64,000 bases of DNA from positions 19,306,222 through 19,370,221 of the forward strand of contig OY855915.1 in the NCBI GenBank assembly GCA_963693305.1, given 5' to 3'. Origin of the DNA: Meandrina meandrites. Lineage: Eukaryota > Cnidaria > Anthozoa > Scleractinia > Meandrinidae. Shown one piece after another: positions 49,930-60,969 of this stretch. Both the position numbers and the translations under genes were made by a program. A model generated the notes under the pieces. The model ran no database searches. It saw only the letters and a list, made by a program, of their open reading frames with translations, and had not been told where the DNA came from. Position 1 is the stretch's first letter. Each line of letters opens with the position of its first letter.

Positions 49930-51710
49930 ACAATTTTTGCGAATAAAAAATGAAGAGAAATCTTAGATGTCTAGTTGACACTTTATTATACTTTCTTCCC
50001 GACGATTACTTACCTCGTGATTATAAGCCGTCCACCGTAACAATTTACTTTCGCTTTCATTTGTTCTGATAGCAAAACTGCGCACCAGCGCGCTGAAAAG
50101 AAATTTGACGAAAATTTTGGACGCTTTACGTAGGTGCTTATTAGAAGGGTGTGTAATCAGTTATACAAAAAGACCAGATATTTTGTTTTGAGGATCATGC
50201 GAAAAGACCAGGAGTCTTCGGTTTCACATATTTTGGTAAAGCTAAGTTTTCTGCGAAGATTGAGATCATTCAACATGTTCCGGCTGAATTTTTGTTTATT
50301 TTAAAACAAACCCAGAACTGCTGCATGAAGCGACGAAACAACCTAATTTGACAGTGATAAGTTCTGGTGTACACCTAGAAAGACTCATGTCCATGTAATG
50401 GTTTCTCTTGCTTATTATTGTTCAGAGTTTTTAATTTACTTCTGTTTTTTTTTTCTACCGTTTAAGACAGCTTCTAGCACCATTTAGTTAGTCAACTCCA
50501 GTGACCAAGTACAGGATCGGCGAGCCAAGTTCGAGTAAGTTACTTTATAAATACAATGAAACAACTAATAGAACTGAACATTGTTTAGGTATAAATGTAT
50601 CAAAACTGAATAAATCGTAACTTCCTAGACACATAAGCTAGCTAATTCTTAGAAGAATTTTTGATGTCAAGGTTTTTATAATTATAACAGACCGAACAGA
50701 TTTCATTTTCAAGTCGATTTCGTCAGTCTGTATTTACCATGCAACGGCTTGATTTCGTAATTCTTAGAACTTTTGAATACGGTTGTCAAAGATTTGTTAT
50801 TCGCAGTTAAATAGAGAAGGTTAAATGCCAAAAAATTCTTAAGGAAGTGCGGGTACTGCTGTTTGCTGCTGTTGATGTTGAATCAAATGATCTCTTCTGA
50901 TATCGAACTTAGTCCGAACAGTGCCTTGTTGGTTAAAATTGTGCCGCTTGCATGTTGTTGTGGTTTTAAATTCCACTTTTCTATCTTCCAGATCCATCTT
51001 GTAGCACTGTTTAAGCATCTTCAGTGATCAAGAAGAGGACTGTGAGCTTTGAGTAAGTAAATATAAATAATATAATTAACATATTCATAATTAATATGTT
51101 TATCAAAGTGAAACCATCCGATAATAAGGAAAGCAGAAAAGCAGAAGATTTTGGCTTAGGGGAATAAAGCGAAAGAAAATCTAGAACTTTTAAGAACCAC
51201 TTTTCTTCACTTGCACATGGTAGCTTTCGGTTTCGTTTTGTTTGCAGCGCAGTTGTGAACATCACCAAACGAACGGAGAGAACTTAAGATTCCGGAGTGT
51301 TCTTAGTTCTAATACAGGACGATTGTAGAAGTTAAATCTGTAGTGAAAATAAATATTCGCGTACTAATTTCAGTACACATTCAAGAGCAGAAAACAGCGT
51401 GTGGGGATAGTTTCAAAAATCGGTAGATTTTGCGTGTCTGTAGATTCAGTGTCTAGATTAGTGTGCCTCTTATGGCACGCTAATAGTTTTGATACAGTTT
51501 TGACAATTAAATAAAGTTAATGATCATAATGTTTATGAAGAAAGAGAAATCTACTGGAAAAGCCGTCTTAAAGTGGATTTTTCTGTGGAAAGTGAATTTC
51601 TGTAAATTGACATTTGTAACGGGGACGGGATGTCTTTTAAATACACGATCGTCTTTCCACTGTGTGCAACTGAATCAGATGGGGCTTTATCGCAGAACTT
51701 TCAGTAAGTT
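49930..51710 (+). repeat. Duplicated block, left copy
   Basis: Diverged but collinear with 59,110-60,968. Shared landmarks include CGACAGTGATAAGTTCTGG-type sequence, AAGTACAGGATCGG, GATCAAGAAGAGGACTG and CATTAATATG-like AT-rich stretches. The similarity ends shortly before the LTR of the retrotransposon that follows. Confidence 0.85.
50467..51515 (+). ncRNA. Candidate spliced noncoding RNA, left copy
   Basis: Three exon-like segments have good splice signals. One is 50,467-50,534 (acceptor after a T-rich tract, donor CGA|GTAAGT). One is 50,992-51,052 (acceptor TATCTTCCAG, donor TTTGA|GTAAGT). The last starts at 51,248 (acceptor TTTGTTTGCAG) and contains AATAAA at 51,348 and 51,510. The middle exon has stops in all three frames. 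The same three segments with the same signals are kept in the right copy, the middle exon being 61 bases in both. This suggests selection on a transcript rather than a protein. Confidence 0.5.
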
Positions 51711-51895
51711 TTGCAGGAAACATATTAAAGAAAACTCCTCTAATGTGCCTCACTACACTAACGGGTTTCTTAGTACGAAAAAATCAGATAAAAGTGCGAA
51801 ATATTATAATTAATACTTTTAGTTTAGCGCTGTTGTCAACATATAAGTTCTTCTTACTGGTTTCGTACGTTTCTTATAATAACAATGGAGAGAAT

Positions 51896-52077
51896 TTTCT
51901 TGGAGTTCTCCGGCCGCTGGAGCAGTATCCAAGATGGTCACAAGCTAGGTTGCTTTTCGATGCTTTTAATAATCACAAAATTCTCCTTATTTCACAAGGT
52001 TCTAATCCCTCAAGCTCCTATATCGGTTTGTAAAGATCGAGTTACATATTACATATCATGTGCCCCAGTCCCCGACA
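51896..52077 (-). repeat. 3' LTR of the BEL/Pao element
   Basis: About 182 bp. Contains CTTATTTCACAAGG-type extra sequence absent from the 5' LTR. Substitutions between the two LTRs show the insertion is not recent. Confidence 0.9.
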
Positions 52078-52092
52078 CCCTCCCCCATGTAG
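52078..52092 (-). other. Polypurine tract
   Basis: ATGGGGGAGGG directly abuts the 3' LTR on the minus strand, as expected for the plus-strand primer. Confidence 0.65.
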
Positions 52093-52228
52093 CCCCTGGA
52101 AGGGGCTAAATGTTTACTTGGACTGGGCACACCAAGCTTCAACAAAACGAAAGAGAATAAATCTATAAACTAAAGTCAATGTCTAATTTCTGAAACTTTC
52201 AAAGATAAAATTGTGGTAATGACAATGT

Positions 52229-52741
52229 TCATTGTTCAGGTTGTCCAGCAATTTCTTGGATGCGAAGTGGTGCCGCAGCAGCAGCATCTCTCTGTGGCCT
52301 TGCACGGTACTCAGGGGCAGCTGGGTTAAGCGTGGACCTCGGTGGCATCTGAGTACAAGTTAACTCTAGAGGGTAGAGGTGTTTAATAGCACTTTCGAGG
52401 TTGTCTTTACTTGTCCTCAGTTTGGCTCCTCTAACGATGCCGTCTCTGCCTCTAATTAGGTCGTTAACGATTGCCAGTTTCCATTGGTTCTGGTTTTTGG
52501 TCTCGTCTCGTATTATGACGACATCCCCGATGTTGGAGTGGGGCGTTTGTTCCCCTCCTGCTCGACGATGGCTTTCTCGAAGACTTCTTACGTACTCTGT
52601 CGTCCAACTTTTCCACATGACCTCTTTGCACTTAAGAAGGAATTTTCCCCTTTTCCTCAAATCTTTATCTGGCACGTGGTAGGGTTGTAATTCGGGAAGG
52701 TAGCTCGGGTTGATGTATGGCATGGAGTTTGGGGTCAGCAC
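52229..52741 (-). pseudogene. Integrase C-terminal domain (DUF5641-like)
   Basis: RRAGGEQTPHSNIGDVVIIR and WKLAIVNDLIRGRDGIVRGA are diagnostic of the DUF5641 tail of BEL/Pao integrases. 170 open codons. Confidence 0.88.
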
Positions 52742-53312
52742 AGGAAGCTAGACCTCGTCTTCGAGGTAGCTCAAGGGTCGGTTGTTATGGGTTACCTCGA
52801 CACCAAGTACGACTTCTTCCAGTTCTGACCAGCGGAGGGTCCTGTTTCCAATGGCCTTGTAAAAGGCACCTTTGAAGAGGCCAATCAGACGTTCGAATTG
52901 ACCTCCCCATCATGGGGCGCGGCTCCGGTTGATACGCCACCTAATGGCCAGAGCAGCTGGGAACTCGTGGAACCTTTTGTCTTGTTGCACCTTAAGTAAC
53001 CATTTCTCGGCGGCTTGAATCGTGGATCCATTGTCTTAGTAGATCGTTTCCGGTCTCCCTCTTCGAGCCACGAATCGTTTAAGGCTCGCTATGAACTCTG
53101 GCGTTTCCAAGGATTTTAATAGCTCAAGGTGCACTGCTCTGGTCAGGCTGCATGCATACAATGCTAGGTATGCCTTGCTTTCGGTTTTAGGTTTGGATGT
53201 ATAGCGGATCGGCCCAGCGAAGTCTACTCCTATTACTTGGAATGGCCTTGAACCCTCTGTTCTGGTTTTGGATAGATTTCCTGGAGGCGGTGCTTGGTAA
53301 GCTCTGGCTCGG
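52742..53312 (-). pseudogene. Integrase core remnant
   Basis: A broken frame encodes WGGQFERLIGLFKGAFYKAI on the minus strand. In-frame stops lie directly before that block and shortly before a DNGST stretch. No intact frame remains. Confidence 0.75.
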
Positions 53313-53327
53313 AACCTTATGCACCCG

Positions 53328-54449
53328 GAACGATTTTGTGAAATGGACTAAAAATACCGGACTATCACTTACTAACTTGAATAAATTACAAATCATGTTA
53401 GGTAGTTTTGAAAAAAGTGATGATTTCAAGTTAGTCAATCACCTACTGATCATAGCAAAGCAAACTATCTTTTACTGTAAACAAAAAAATTAACACCGAA
53501 TTTTATGTTGTCTAAGACTCGTGTAAAGCATGTCATTGATGTCGAAAAGGATATTGCTGCAAACAAAAATAAATTGCTTGTGCACCTTGCAAAATGGAAC
53601 AAAATTATAGGATACGTATAGTTCACCTTTCTGTGCCTGTCCCTCGGAACTCTCTGTTTTTAAATCTAATATATCTTCACAGCCTTGTTACTAGATTCGT
53701 GACTTATGATTTTTTTAGTTCGCTTATTTGACTGTTATTTAATTTGTATTTAAATATAATTTTTTTTTGTAACTAGTTTCGTGACTTATGTTACTAGATT
53801 TCGTGACCTATCTTCTTTTTTTTTTAGTTCGGTTACTGACTGTTATTTATTTTGTGTCGCGGTTCCGAATCGGTAGTTTCGGGTTCGCTGTGATCAACCG
53901 CACGCTCCAACGTTTGACTTCACTGATTTATTCAAGACTACGAGTCAATGGACATCAAAGCATGCGGTGAGAACTAGAAATTACAAAAAAGTGCGTTACG
54001 CGAAAAATCGAATGGAAAAGAAACACTGAACAAATTGATAAGTAAAAGAAAACAAATGCGAAACTTACGTTATAATTCCTGACTCCTGTTTGAATCCAAA
54101 ACAAATATCTCCAGAATTTATACGAATATCTGCTTAGTTAAACACAATGTCTCCTGTCTCTGAGCTAATTCCGTTCTATCTAAGTTCGATCAAATTACGT
54201 TTACAAAAATTATAGATAAGTAAAAAATTAACTAGAGCAAAAATAAAACAGACAAGCTAGCGTAACGCAATATCATCGTTCGTGACATTTTGTGTTCGTT
54301 TACTTGTATTCACATTTCGCTTAATGTTATCAGCTTGTAAGTTATGGCCTTTGTCCTTTGTAAAAATATCATCTTTTGTATACTTTTTTTTCTTTTCTAC
54401 TCATGTAACTATGTCTTGTGTTTAATAAAGTCTTTAAAATACAAAAAAA
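53328..54449 (+). mobile_element. 5'-truncated LINE inserted in the BEL/Pao element
   Basis: AACCTTATGCACCCG (15 bp) occurs on both sides (53,313-53,327 and 54,450-54,464), a clear target duplication. The insert ends in AATAAA (about 54,423) and a short A tail. Its plus strand encodes FVKWTKNTGLSLTNLNKLQI and HLLIIAKQTIFYCKQKN, resembling the C-terminal end of LINE ORF2. It is younger than the BEL insertion. Confidence 0.85.
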
Positions 54450-54496
54450 AACCTTATGCACCCGTGACAACTATCTCTCAACTTCTTAACTAGGCG

Positions 54497-55150
54497 TCAC
54501 AGCCGGGGTATCCAGTATTTCTCGCGTACCTTTGCCATGATGAGCCCAACCCCTCCATGCAGGGTAGATAGGTGCGCATTGAAAACCAACTTTGCAGTAA
54601 AGGGATGGCTGTCTGGCAGGTAGATTGGATATTCTCCTATGATGCGTCCTCGGCATTCTAAAACTTGCTGATCATTGTACTGTAGGTTCAATTGCAGTTT
54701 GTCCGCTTGGAAGGTGGCTTGCTGTTGAGCTGATTTCTGAGTTTGCTCGATCCACCACAGCTCTTGGTGTTGCATTTCTTTGGTAGTGATTGGACCACTC
54801 CTTCTGTTTCGTGGCTGTTCTTGGCAATTGCGGATAAACCGCCAAACCCACGCCCCGATTCGCAGGACTCTTGGTAGTGGGTGGTTGTTAAGCACTTGGT
54901 CTAGAGCGTCATGTTCGGTGAATGCGATGGAGAGAATTTCTCGTTTCATTTTAGCTTCATCCATGGCTTCTGGTGTAGGTTCTAGTATTATGTCAGGTGA
55001 CCTTTTTGAGGCATCAGCAAGCCAGGTTGGACCGTGTTTCCAGAAGTCGATGTTGGTCACGTTTCCTCCTCGACTCCCCAGGTCGGCTGGATTGTCTTCA
55101 GTTGGGACGTGATGCCACTTGACTTGATCATGTTGTTGGATCTTATGCAC
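54497..55150 (-). pseudogene. RNase H end and integrase zinc-binding region
   Basis: Begins with DQVKWHHVPTEDNPADLGSR and ends with the H2C2-like HLSTLHGGVGLIMAKVREKY. The frame continues into the core, where the LINE interrupts it. Confidence 0.82.
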
Positions 55151-55204
55151 TCTGTTCGCAACGAATTGTCGGTAATGACCCTTGATCCAGTAGAGCGCAA
55201 CAGT

Positions 55205-55951
55205 TTAGTCAAGCCAGCAGTGGGCTGTGTGAGGTAGGACACTTAGAGCTGCTTGCACATTCGTTACCAGGGTTACGGCCATGTGACCTGCGACCAGTTC
55301 AAGCCTTGACATCGTCAGGTTTTTCTTTGCAAGTCTCAACTTCGCACAAATGAGTTGTTGAGTGACTCCGTGATCTTGATGGACGACAGCGTAGACTGCA
55401 GCGCTGACACCCTTTGCACTAGCGTCGCCAAATGCGTGTAGTGTAAGGCTCAAAACCGGTTGGCGGTAGGGTGCGAGTGCTCGCGGAACTGTGAAGTTCT
55501 CGGTCAGTGTGGCATTCCATTCCTTCCAGCGTTTCAGTAATGACCCTGGGAGTTGAGTGTCCCATGGGATCTTGCTGTCACAGATGTCGCGATAGAGCTG
55601 TTTCCCGATAAGTGTTACTGGTGACGCAAGTCCTAGAGGATCGTAGATCTTCGCTAGATGAGACAGCGCGCCTCTCTTGGTTGTCTCCTTCTGATTGCTC
55701 TGAAGAATAACGCTGATAGTATCTTGTTCTCTATCCCAAGGAAGGCCCAACAGCTTTCCTTCCGACGGTTTTGCCCCTCCAAGTTGTTGTTTGGCGTAGG
55801 TGAACTCTTCCTCGTGTGGTGATCCACTGTTTGCTTCCAGTTCTTGCGCGTTTGAGTGCCATTTGTAAATGGTGAATGAAACGTCCTTGAACACTTTTGT
55901 GGTGGTGACTGTCTTTACTGCAGTGAGTTCAGCGGTCTCCCCACCAGTCAT
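55205..55951 (-). pseudogene. Connection / RNase H-like region (Peptidase_A17 family)
   Basis: Contains LAKIYDPLGLASPVTLIGKQ and LTLHAFGDASAKGVSAAVYA, hallmarks of the A17-annotated region that follows the BEL/Pao reverse transcriptase. Confidence 0.85.
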
Positions 55952-56333
55952 TAGATCATCGACGTATAGGCCATCGCGGATTTCCTTTATTAGCTCAGGG
56001 TGCTGGCTCCTCCAGGAATCGAGATGCTGGTTAATAACTCCACCGAGGAGGAATGGTGAGCAAGTTATTCCAAAGAGAGCTCGGATAAATCGGAAGACGA
56101 AGGTTTTACAACTGTTTGGCGGTCTCCAGTGGAAGCGTAGGGAGTCTCTCTGCTTTCTTTATGCGAACTTGAAGGAAGGCTTTCTTAAGGTCACCCGTTA
56201 GCAGTACTGGATAGAATCTCGATCTGTCTGTCTCGATGTCCCACGGACGGTTCTGGAGCGGGGGCCCTGGGTTGAGGCAATCATTCAAGGATGGTTGATT
56301 ATCTTTCTCTCTTGCAGAGGCGTCGTACATGAT
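55952..56333 (-). pseudogene. Reverse transcriptase remnant
   Basis: SLNDCLNPGPPLQNRPWDIE and TGDLKKAFLQVRIKKAE mark the fingers/palm. The catalytic YVDD lies at 55,955-55,966. A frameshift near 56,106 separates the two parts. Confidence 0.85.
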
Positions 56334-57662
56334 TCAGAGCTTGGTACTTTCGGCATTTTCTCTATTCACCCCTTTGTGCGGGATATAGAACTCTGTTTCA
56401 GTTGGAACCTCTGGTGCTGGTTCAGCAATTCCCTCTTGTAGCTGCCCTTGAATTATGTTGTTGTACTCTTCGTACTGATCGTTTCGCTCTAGTTTGCGGA
56501 TTAGTTGCTCCAACCTTCTCTTACTTCCAGCTTCATTTGTAGGTAGTGTAGGATGGCCTCCTTTCCATGGCAGCCCGGTTTCGTACCATCCTTCTGGGTT
56601 TCTCTCGGGCTGTTCTTTGAATTCTACGTAAACTGCTTGCTGGTCGTTTTCATGGGTGTCGGCGAGACCAAGCACGTCCAGGATGCAGAGTTGTTCATAG
56701 TCCGTCAAGGCTGATTGCGTTAGGAGCATTGGACTGCCTACATCCTCTCTTCCTGGTGACATTAAAGTCCACCCAAGGAGAGTTTTCTCGGCAACTGGTT
56801 GTCCAGGCTTTCCCACTCTTTGCGCGGTACTCGTCTTAACTGTGGCATACTCGCTTGCACCTAACACAACGTGGATTGGGATTTGAGGTCTTGCATCGTT
56901 TTCTTCGATCTTGACTCCTTTGAGGTGGCTGCATTTACTTAGGAGCGACGGGTAATTACGGTTTTCGAGTGTGAGCAGTTGAGGCTTATGAACCTTCGTT
57001 AGATCAATGTTCATGTCGAATTTGCCATCAATTGCTCCAAGGGTCGCTGAATAAATCTCTACGTCAGTCGTGGATGAGCCAAACATCATGTCTATCCTTT
57101 TAGTGACTGTCTCTTTTGGTTTTTTGTTGAGAAGATTGATAAGTTTAGTGGAGGCGTACGAACTTCCGGCGCCGGTGTCAAGTAAAGCGTGTGTTTGTAT
57201 CCCGTCGATTTCCACAAGAACAATAGGGCAGACGACTTCTTTATTTTCTTGTTGATGCACTGCCAACACTCCTTCGGTTTTCACTTCCTTTGATAAACCG
57301 CAGATTGAAGTATGATGACGTTTACCACAAGTTTGACATGTTGTGGTACTTTGGCATTCCGATGATCTGTGAGGGCCTGTGCAATTAAAACAAAGCTTCT
57401 TCGTAGACAGAAATTCTTTGCGATCCGCCGCTGAGGTGATCTTGCCACATTCTGATGGTTTGTGGTGGACTACTTGGCAGTAAACACACTTGCGTGCTTT
57501 TTTCTGCTGTGTTTGAAACATGGGGTCTCGTTTCCTGGGTACCGGTGGATCTTCCGGTTTGAAATGATCTACTATCGGGCCGGTGCGTCCATTGGCGGAG
57601 TCTGGGCTTTTGTCGAGGGCTCCCATTGGCGCAGTGCTTCAATGAGTTTGACAAAATCCTAG
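56334..57662 (-). pseudogene. gag C-terminus zinc knuckles and aspartic protease (DUF1758-like)
   Basis: Cys/His knuckles CVYCQVVHHKPSECG, CFNCTGPHRSSEC and CQTCGKRHHTSIC are followed by the protease motif HALLDTGAGSSYAS. The open stretch is 430 codons but disconnected from gag by frameshifts. Confidence 0.88.
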
Positions 57663-57784
57663 GTTTCCCAGTCAGGATCGTTCCGTACAAGGTCTCCTCT
57701 GATTGTTGGAAGTTTCTCGAGCGTCAAGGAAACCATACCGTTTACTTCATGAAGCGATTTGAGTGTTTCCAGCGATTGGACGTT

Positions 57785-58548
57785 TTAGGAGAGTTTCTCA
57801 TAGAATTCGTCAATTCTCTTGGGGTTTCGGGTTGCTGCGTAAGGCAGGCCAAGAATCTCCTTAACGTAGGTTTTCACAATTTCGCTTTCCTTTCCAAATT
57901 GGTCTTTGAGGATTGATAAGGCTCGGTTGTATCCTTCGGCTGTTTGCGGCAATGCTTCGATTGTTTTCCTCACTTTAGCGTCCAGCAATTCACTAGGTAC
58001 GTGAATTTAGTCACCGGTGGCACACTTGAGTTGTCGATGGATTCGGAATCTTGACCCCAAAATCTTTGCCAATCGGCATATGTTCCGTTAAACTTGGTTA
58101 ACTTGGTTATCACAAGCTTGGGTAGTTTTGCTTGACTGGCAGGCGTTTCCGCGGACGGGTTTAGGTTTCCGTTTTTGAGCTGAAATTCCTCTTGCAATTT
58201 AAGCTTCGTCTCGTGAAGCTTTATTTCAAACTGCATCTTCTCTTCTCGCTCTTGATTTTCTGCTTCCATTTTCTGTTTCGCCAACCATTCTTCAAGGTTT
58301 TCAATTTGATCATCGGCTTCTTCCATTTTGGCCATAATTCCGTCATCCCACGCGCTAACCTCCGCCGCTATCTTTTCTGCTTCAAACGCTCTTCGCGCAT
58401 TATCCACTTCTGTTAGTAATTCCTTTAGGTTCGTTAGGTGTCTCGATATCGTAGATCGCTTCCCGGTTTTAAGTGCATCGCTGGTTTTATCTTCGGTCCT
58501 TTCAAGTTGCTTCAGCTTCGTTTCGAGTGTAGATTCGGCGTTTGCCAT
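57785..58548 (-). pseudogene. gag remnant (DUF1759-like)
   Basis: The first 192 codons are a Glu/Lys-rich coiled coil, then KLPKLVITKLTKFNGTYADW, typical of BEL/Pao gag. The frame breaks near 57,970-57,988 and continues as AKVRKTIEALPQTAEGYNRA in another frame. Confidence 0.85.
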
Positions 58549-58635
58549 GTTTCGAGGTATAGGCGTTGGCTTCGTGTGTTAAGATGTAAACGAAAAGCAC
58601 AAGGGTAATTGAGGACGTAAATTATACTCACAATC

Positions 58636-58654
58636 CTCCCGTCGTGGTCGCCAC
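58636..58654 (-). other. Primer-binding site
   Basis: TGGCGACCACGACGGGAGG on the minus strand begins a couple of bases inside the 5' LTR, where a tRNA primer site is expected. Confidence 0.65.
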
Positions 58655-58655
58655 G

Positions 58656-58820
58656 TTTCTTGGAGTTCTCCGGCCGCTGGAGCAGTATCCAAGATAGTCA
58701 CAAGCTAGGTTGCTTTCCGATGCTTTTAATAATCACAAAATTCTCTAATCTCTCAAGCTCCTATATCGGTTTGTAAAGATCGAGTTACATAATACATAAC
58801 ATGTGCCCCAGTCCCCGACA
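58656..58820 (-). repeat. 5' LTR of the BEL/Pao element
   Basis: On the minus strand it begins TGTCGGGGACTGGGGCACAT. About 165 bp; matches the other LTR apart from a few substitutions and one 17-bp indel. Confidence 0.9.
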
Positions 58821-59109
58821 AATTAGCTTCAATGTCAATACATTTTCTTATTGGTGATCATTTCCGTATTTCTCCTAACCTGCTTGCTTGATTTGTATTG
58901 TTGTTTTGAGGAGAAATTAGGTTTGTTCACTGCTAAGTATAAGATGCTGAAAACTTATCAACTTATTGCATTTAGAACGAAACATCTAAAACAGTGTTAA
59001 CAAGTCTGTTAAAGCAAGACAAGGAGGCAATTTAACCTCAATTCATACCACTTTTGGTAGTTAATTCTGAAGTATATAAAGTGTATAAAGCAATGAACAC
59101 TTTGGAAGA

Positions 59110-60968
59110 CACAATTTTTGCGAATAGAATATAGAGAAATCGACGTTCGATGTGACATGATGTTTAAATTAAGTGAAGGGAAATTCTACATGTCTAGTTG
59201 ACCCTTTAATATGTTTTTCCCGTCTGGAACTTATCTCATGATTACAAACCATCTATTGTTCCCAATGCAAGCAGATCGTATAACGCTTCACTCGCACAGT
59301 CTACTTTCGTTTTCATTTCTTCACAAAGATTTTGGACGCTGCGTGCAGGTATTATTTGAAGTGTGTCTCGATCAGTTGTAATTGTGTGTTAATTTAGGAG
59401 TGTTGCGTGACGAGCCCAAACAAGCTGCCGCGGAGGAGACTAGAGAATACCAGGAGTCTTCGATTTCACATATTTTGCAAATGCTGAGTTTTCTGTGAAG
59501 ATTGAAATTAATTTTCTAACAGTACCTGAGAATTTTAAACTTCTTTGCTACAGTTAATTTTAAAACAAACGCGGGAATGCTACAACAGCAACAAAACAGC
59601 CTAAATCGACAGTGATAAGTTCTGGGGCACACCTAGAAAAGACCAGAATAGAGAATGAAGGTACTAACATATAACCCATACACATCTACATATGCATGTA
59701 CTCGTTTCTCTTGCCTTTTACTGATAGGGTTTTTAATTTACTTTTGTTTTTTCTACTGTCTAGATCACACCTTGTAGCGCCATCTAGTCAGTGGCCATCC
59801 AGTGGCCAAGTACAGGATCGGTGAGCCAAGTTCGAGTAAGTTACTTTATAAATACAATGAAACAACTAAAAGAACTCAACATTGTTTAGTTATAAATGTA
59901 TCAAATTGAATTAATCGTAACTCCCTAGACACATAATCAGGCTTGCTACTTCTTGAAAGGATTTACAATGTCAACCGACTGAAACATTTCATTTCCAAGT
60001 CGATTCGTTAGTGTGTATTTTAGGCTTGATTTCGTAATTCCGGCTTAGAACTTTTGAATACGGTTGTGAAAGATTTGTTATTCGCAGTTAAATAGAGAAG
60101 GTGAAATGCCAAAAAAAATATTTTGGAAGTGCAGGTACTGTTTACTGCTGTTGATGTTGAATGAATTGTTGGAATTAAATGATCTCTTCTGATATCGAAC
60201 TTAGTCCCAACAGTGATTAGCATTGTTGGTTAAAATTGTGCCGCTTGCATGTTGTTGTAGTTTTAAATTCCACTTTTCTATCTTCCAGATCCATCTTGTA
60301 GCACTGTTAAAGCAACTTTAGTGATCAAGAAGAGGACTGCGAGCTTTGAGTAAGTTAATATAAATGATATAATTAACACATTCATAATTAATATGTTTAT
60401 CAAAGTGAAACCATCAGATAATAAGGAAAAGCAGAAAAAGCAGAAGATTTTGGCCTAGGGGAATAAAGCGAAAGAAAATATAGAACTTTAAGCAAGCACT
60501 TTCGGTCTCGTTTTGTTTACAGCGCAGTTGACAACATCACCAAACGAAGGAAGAAAACTTAAGATTCCAGAGTGTTCTTAGTTCTAATACAGGACGATTG
60601 TAGAAGTTAAATCTGTAGTGAAAATAAATATTCGCGTACAAATTTCAGTACACATTCGAGTGCGGGAAACAGTGTGTCGGGATAGTTTCAAAATCGGTAG
60701 CTTTTGTGTGTCTCTAGATTAAGTGTCTAGATTAGTAGTGTCCCCGATTAGTGTGCCTCTTATGGCACGCTAATAGTTTTGATACAATTTTTACACTTGA
60801 TATAAAGTTAACGATGATAGTCTTTATGAAGAAAGAGAAATATAATGGAATTGCCGTCTTAAAATGTATTTGTCTGAGGAAAGGGAATTTTTTTTAAATT
60901 GACACTTGTAACGATGGTCTTTCCTCTGTGTGAATCAGATCGGACTTTGTCGCACAACTTTCCCCGGC
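59110..60968 (+). repeat. Duplicated block, right copy
   Basis: Collinear with 49,930-51,710. It ends at CGCACAACTTTCCCCGGC, where a TIR element begins. Confidence 0.85.
59764..60626 (+). ncRNA. Candidate spliced noncoding RNA, right copy
   Basis: Exon-like segments 59,764-59,835, 60,289-60,349 and from 60,523 onward have the same splice signals as the left copy. The distal AATAAA has changed to ATATAAA, while the proximal AATAAA near 60,620 is kept. The locus lies upstream of the second NLR-like gene copy, so these could alternatively be 5' leader exons of that gene. Confidence 0.45.
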
Positions 60969-60969
60969 G

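Larger units (their letters stand above)
51897..58820 (-). mobile_element. Decayed BEL/Pao LTR retrotransposon
   Basis: Two LTRs bound about 6.6 kb of internal sequence with gag, protease, reverse transcriptase, RNase H and integrase remnants in BEL/Pao order on the minus strand. AATT lies outside both ends (51,893-51,896 and 58,821-58,824), a possible 4-bp target duplication. Reading frames are broken in many places and a LINE has inserted in the integrase part, so it is not functional. Confidence 0.92.
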
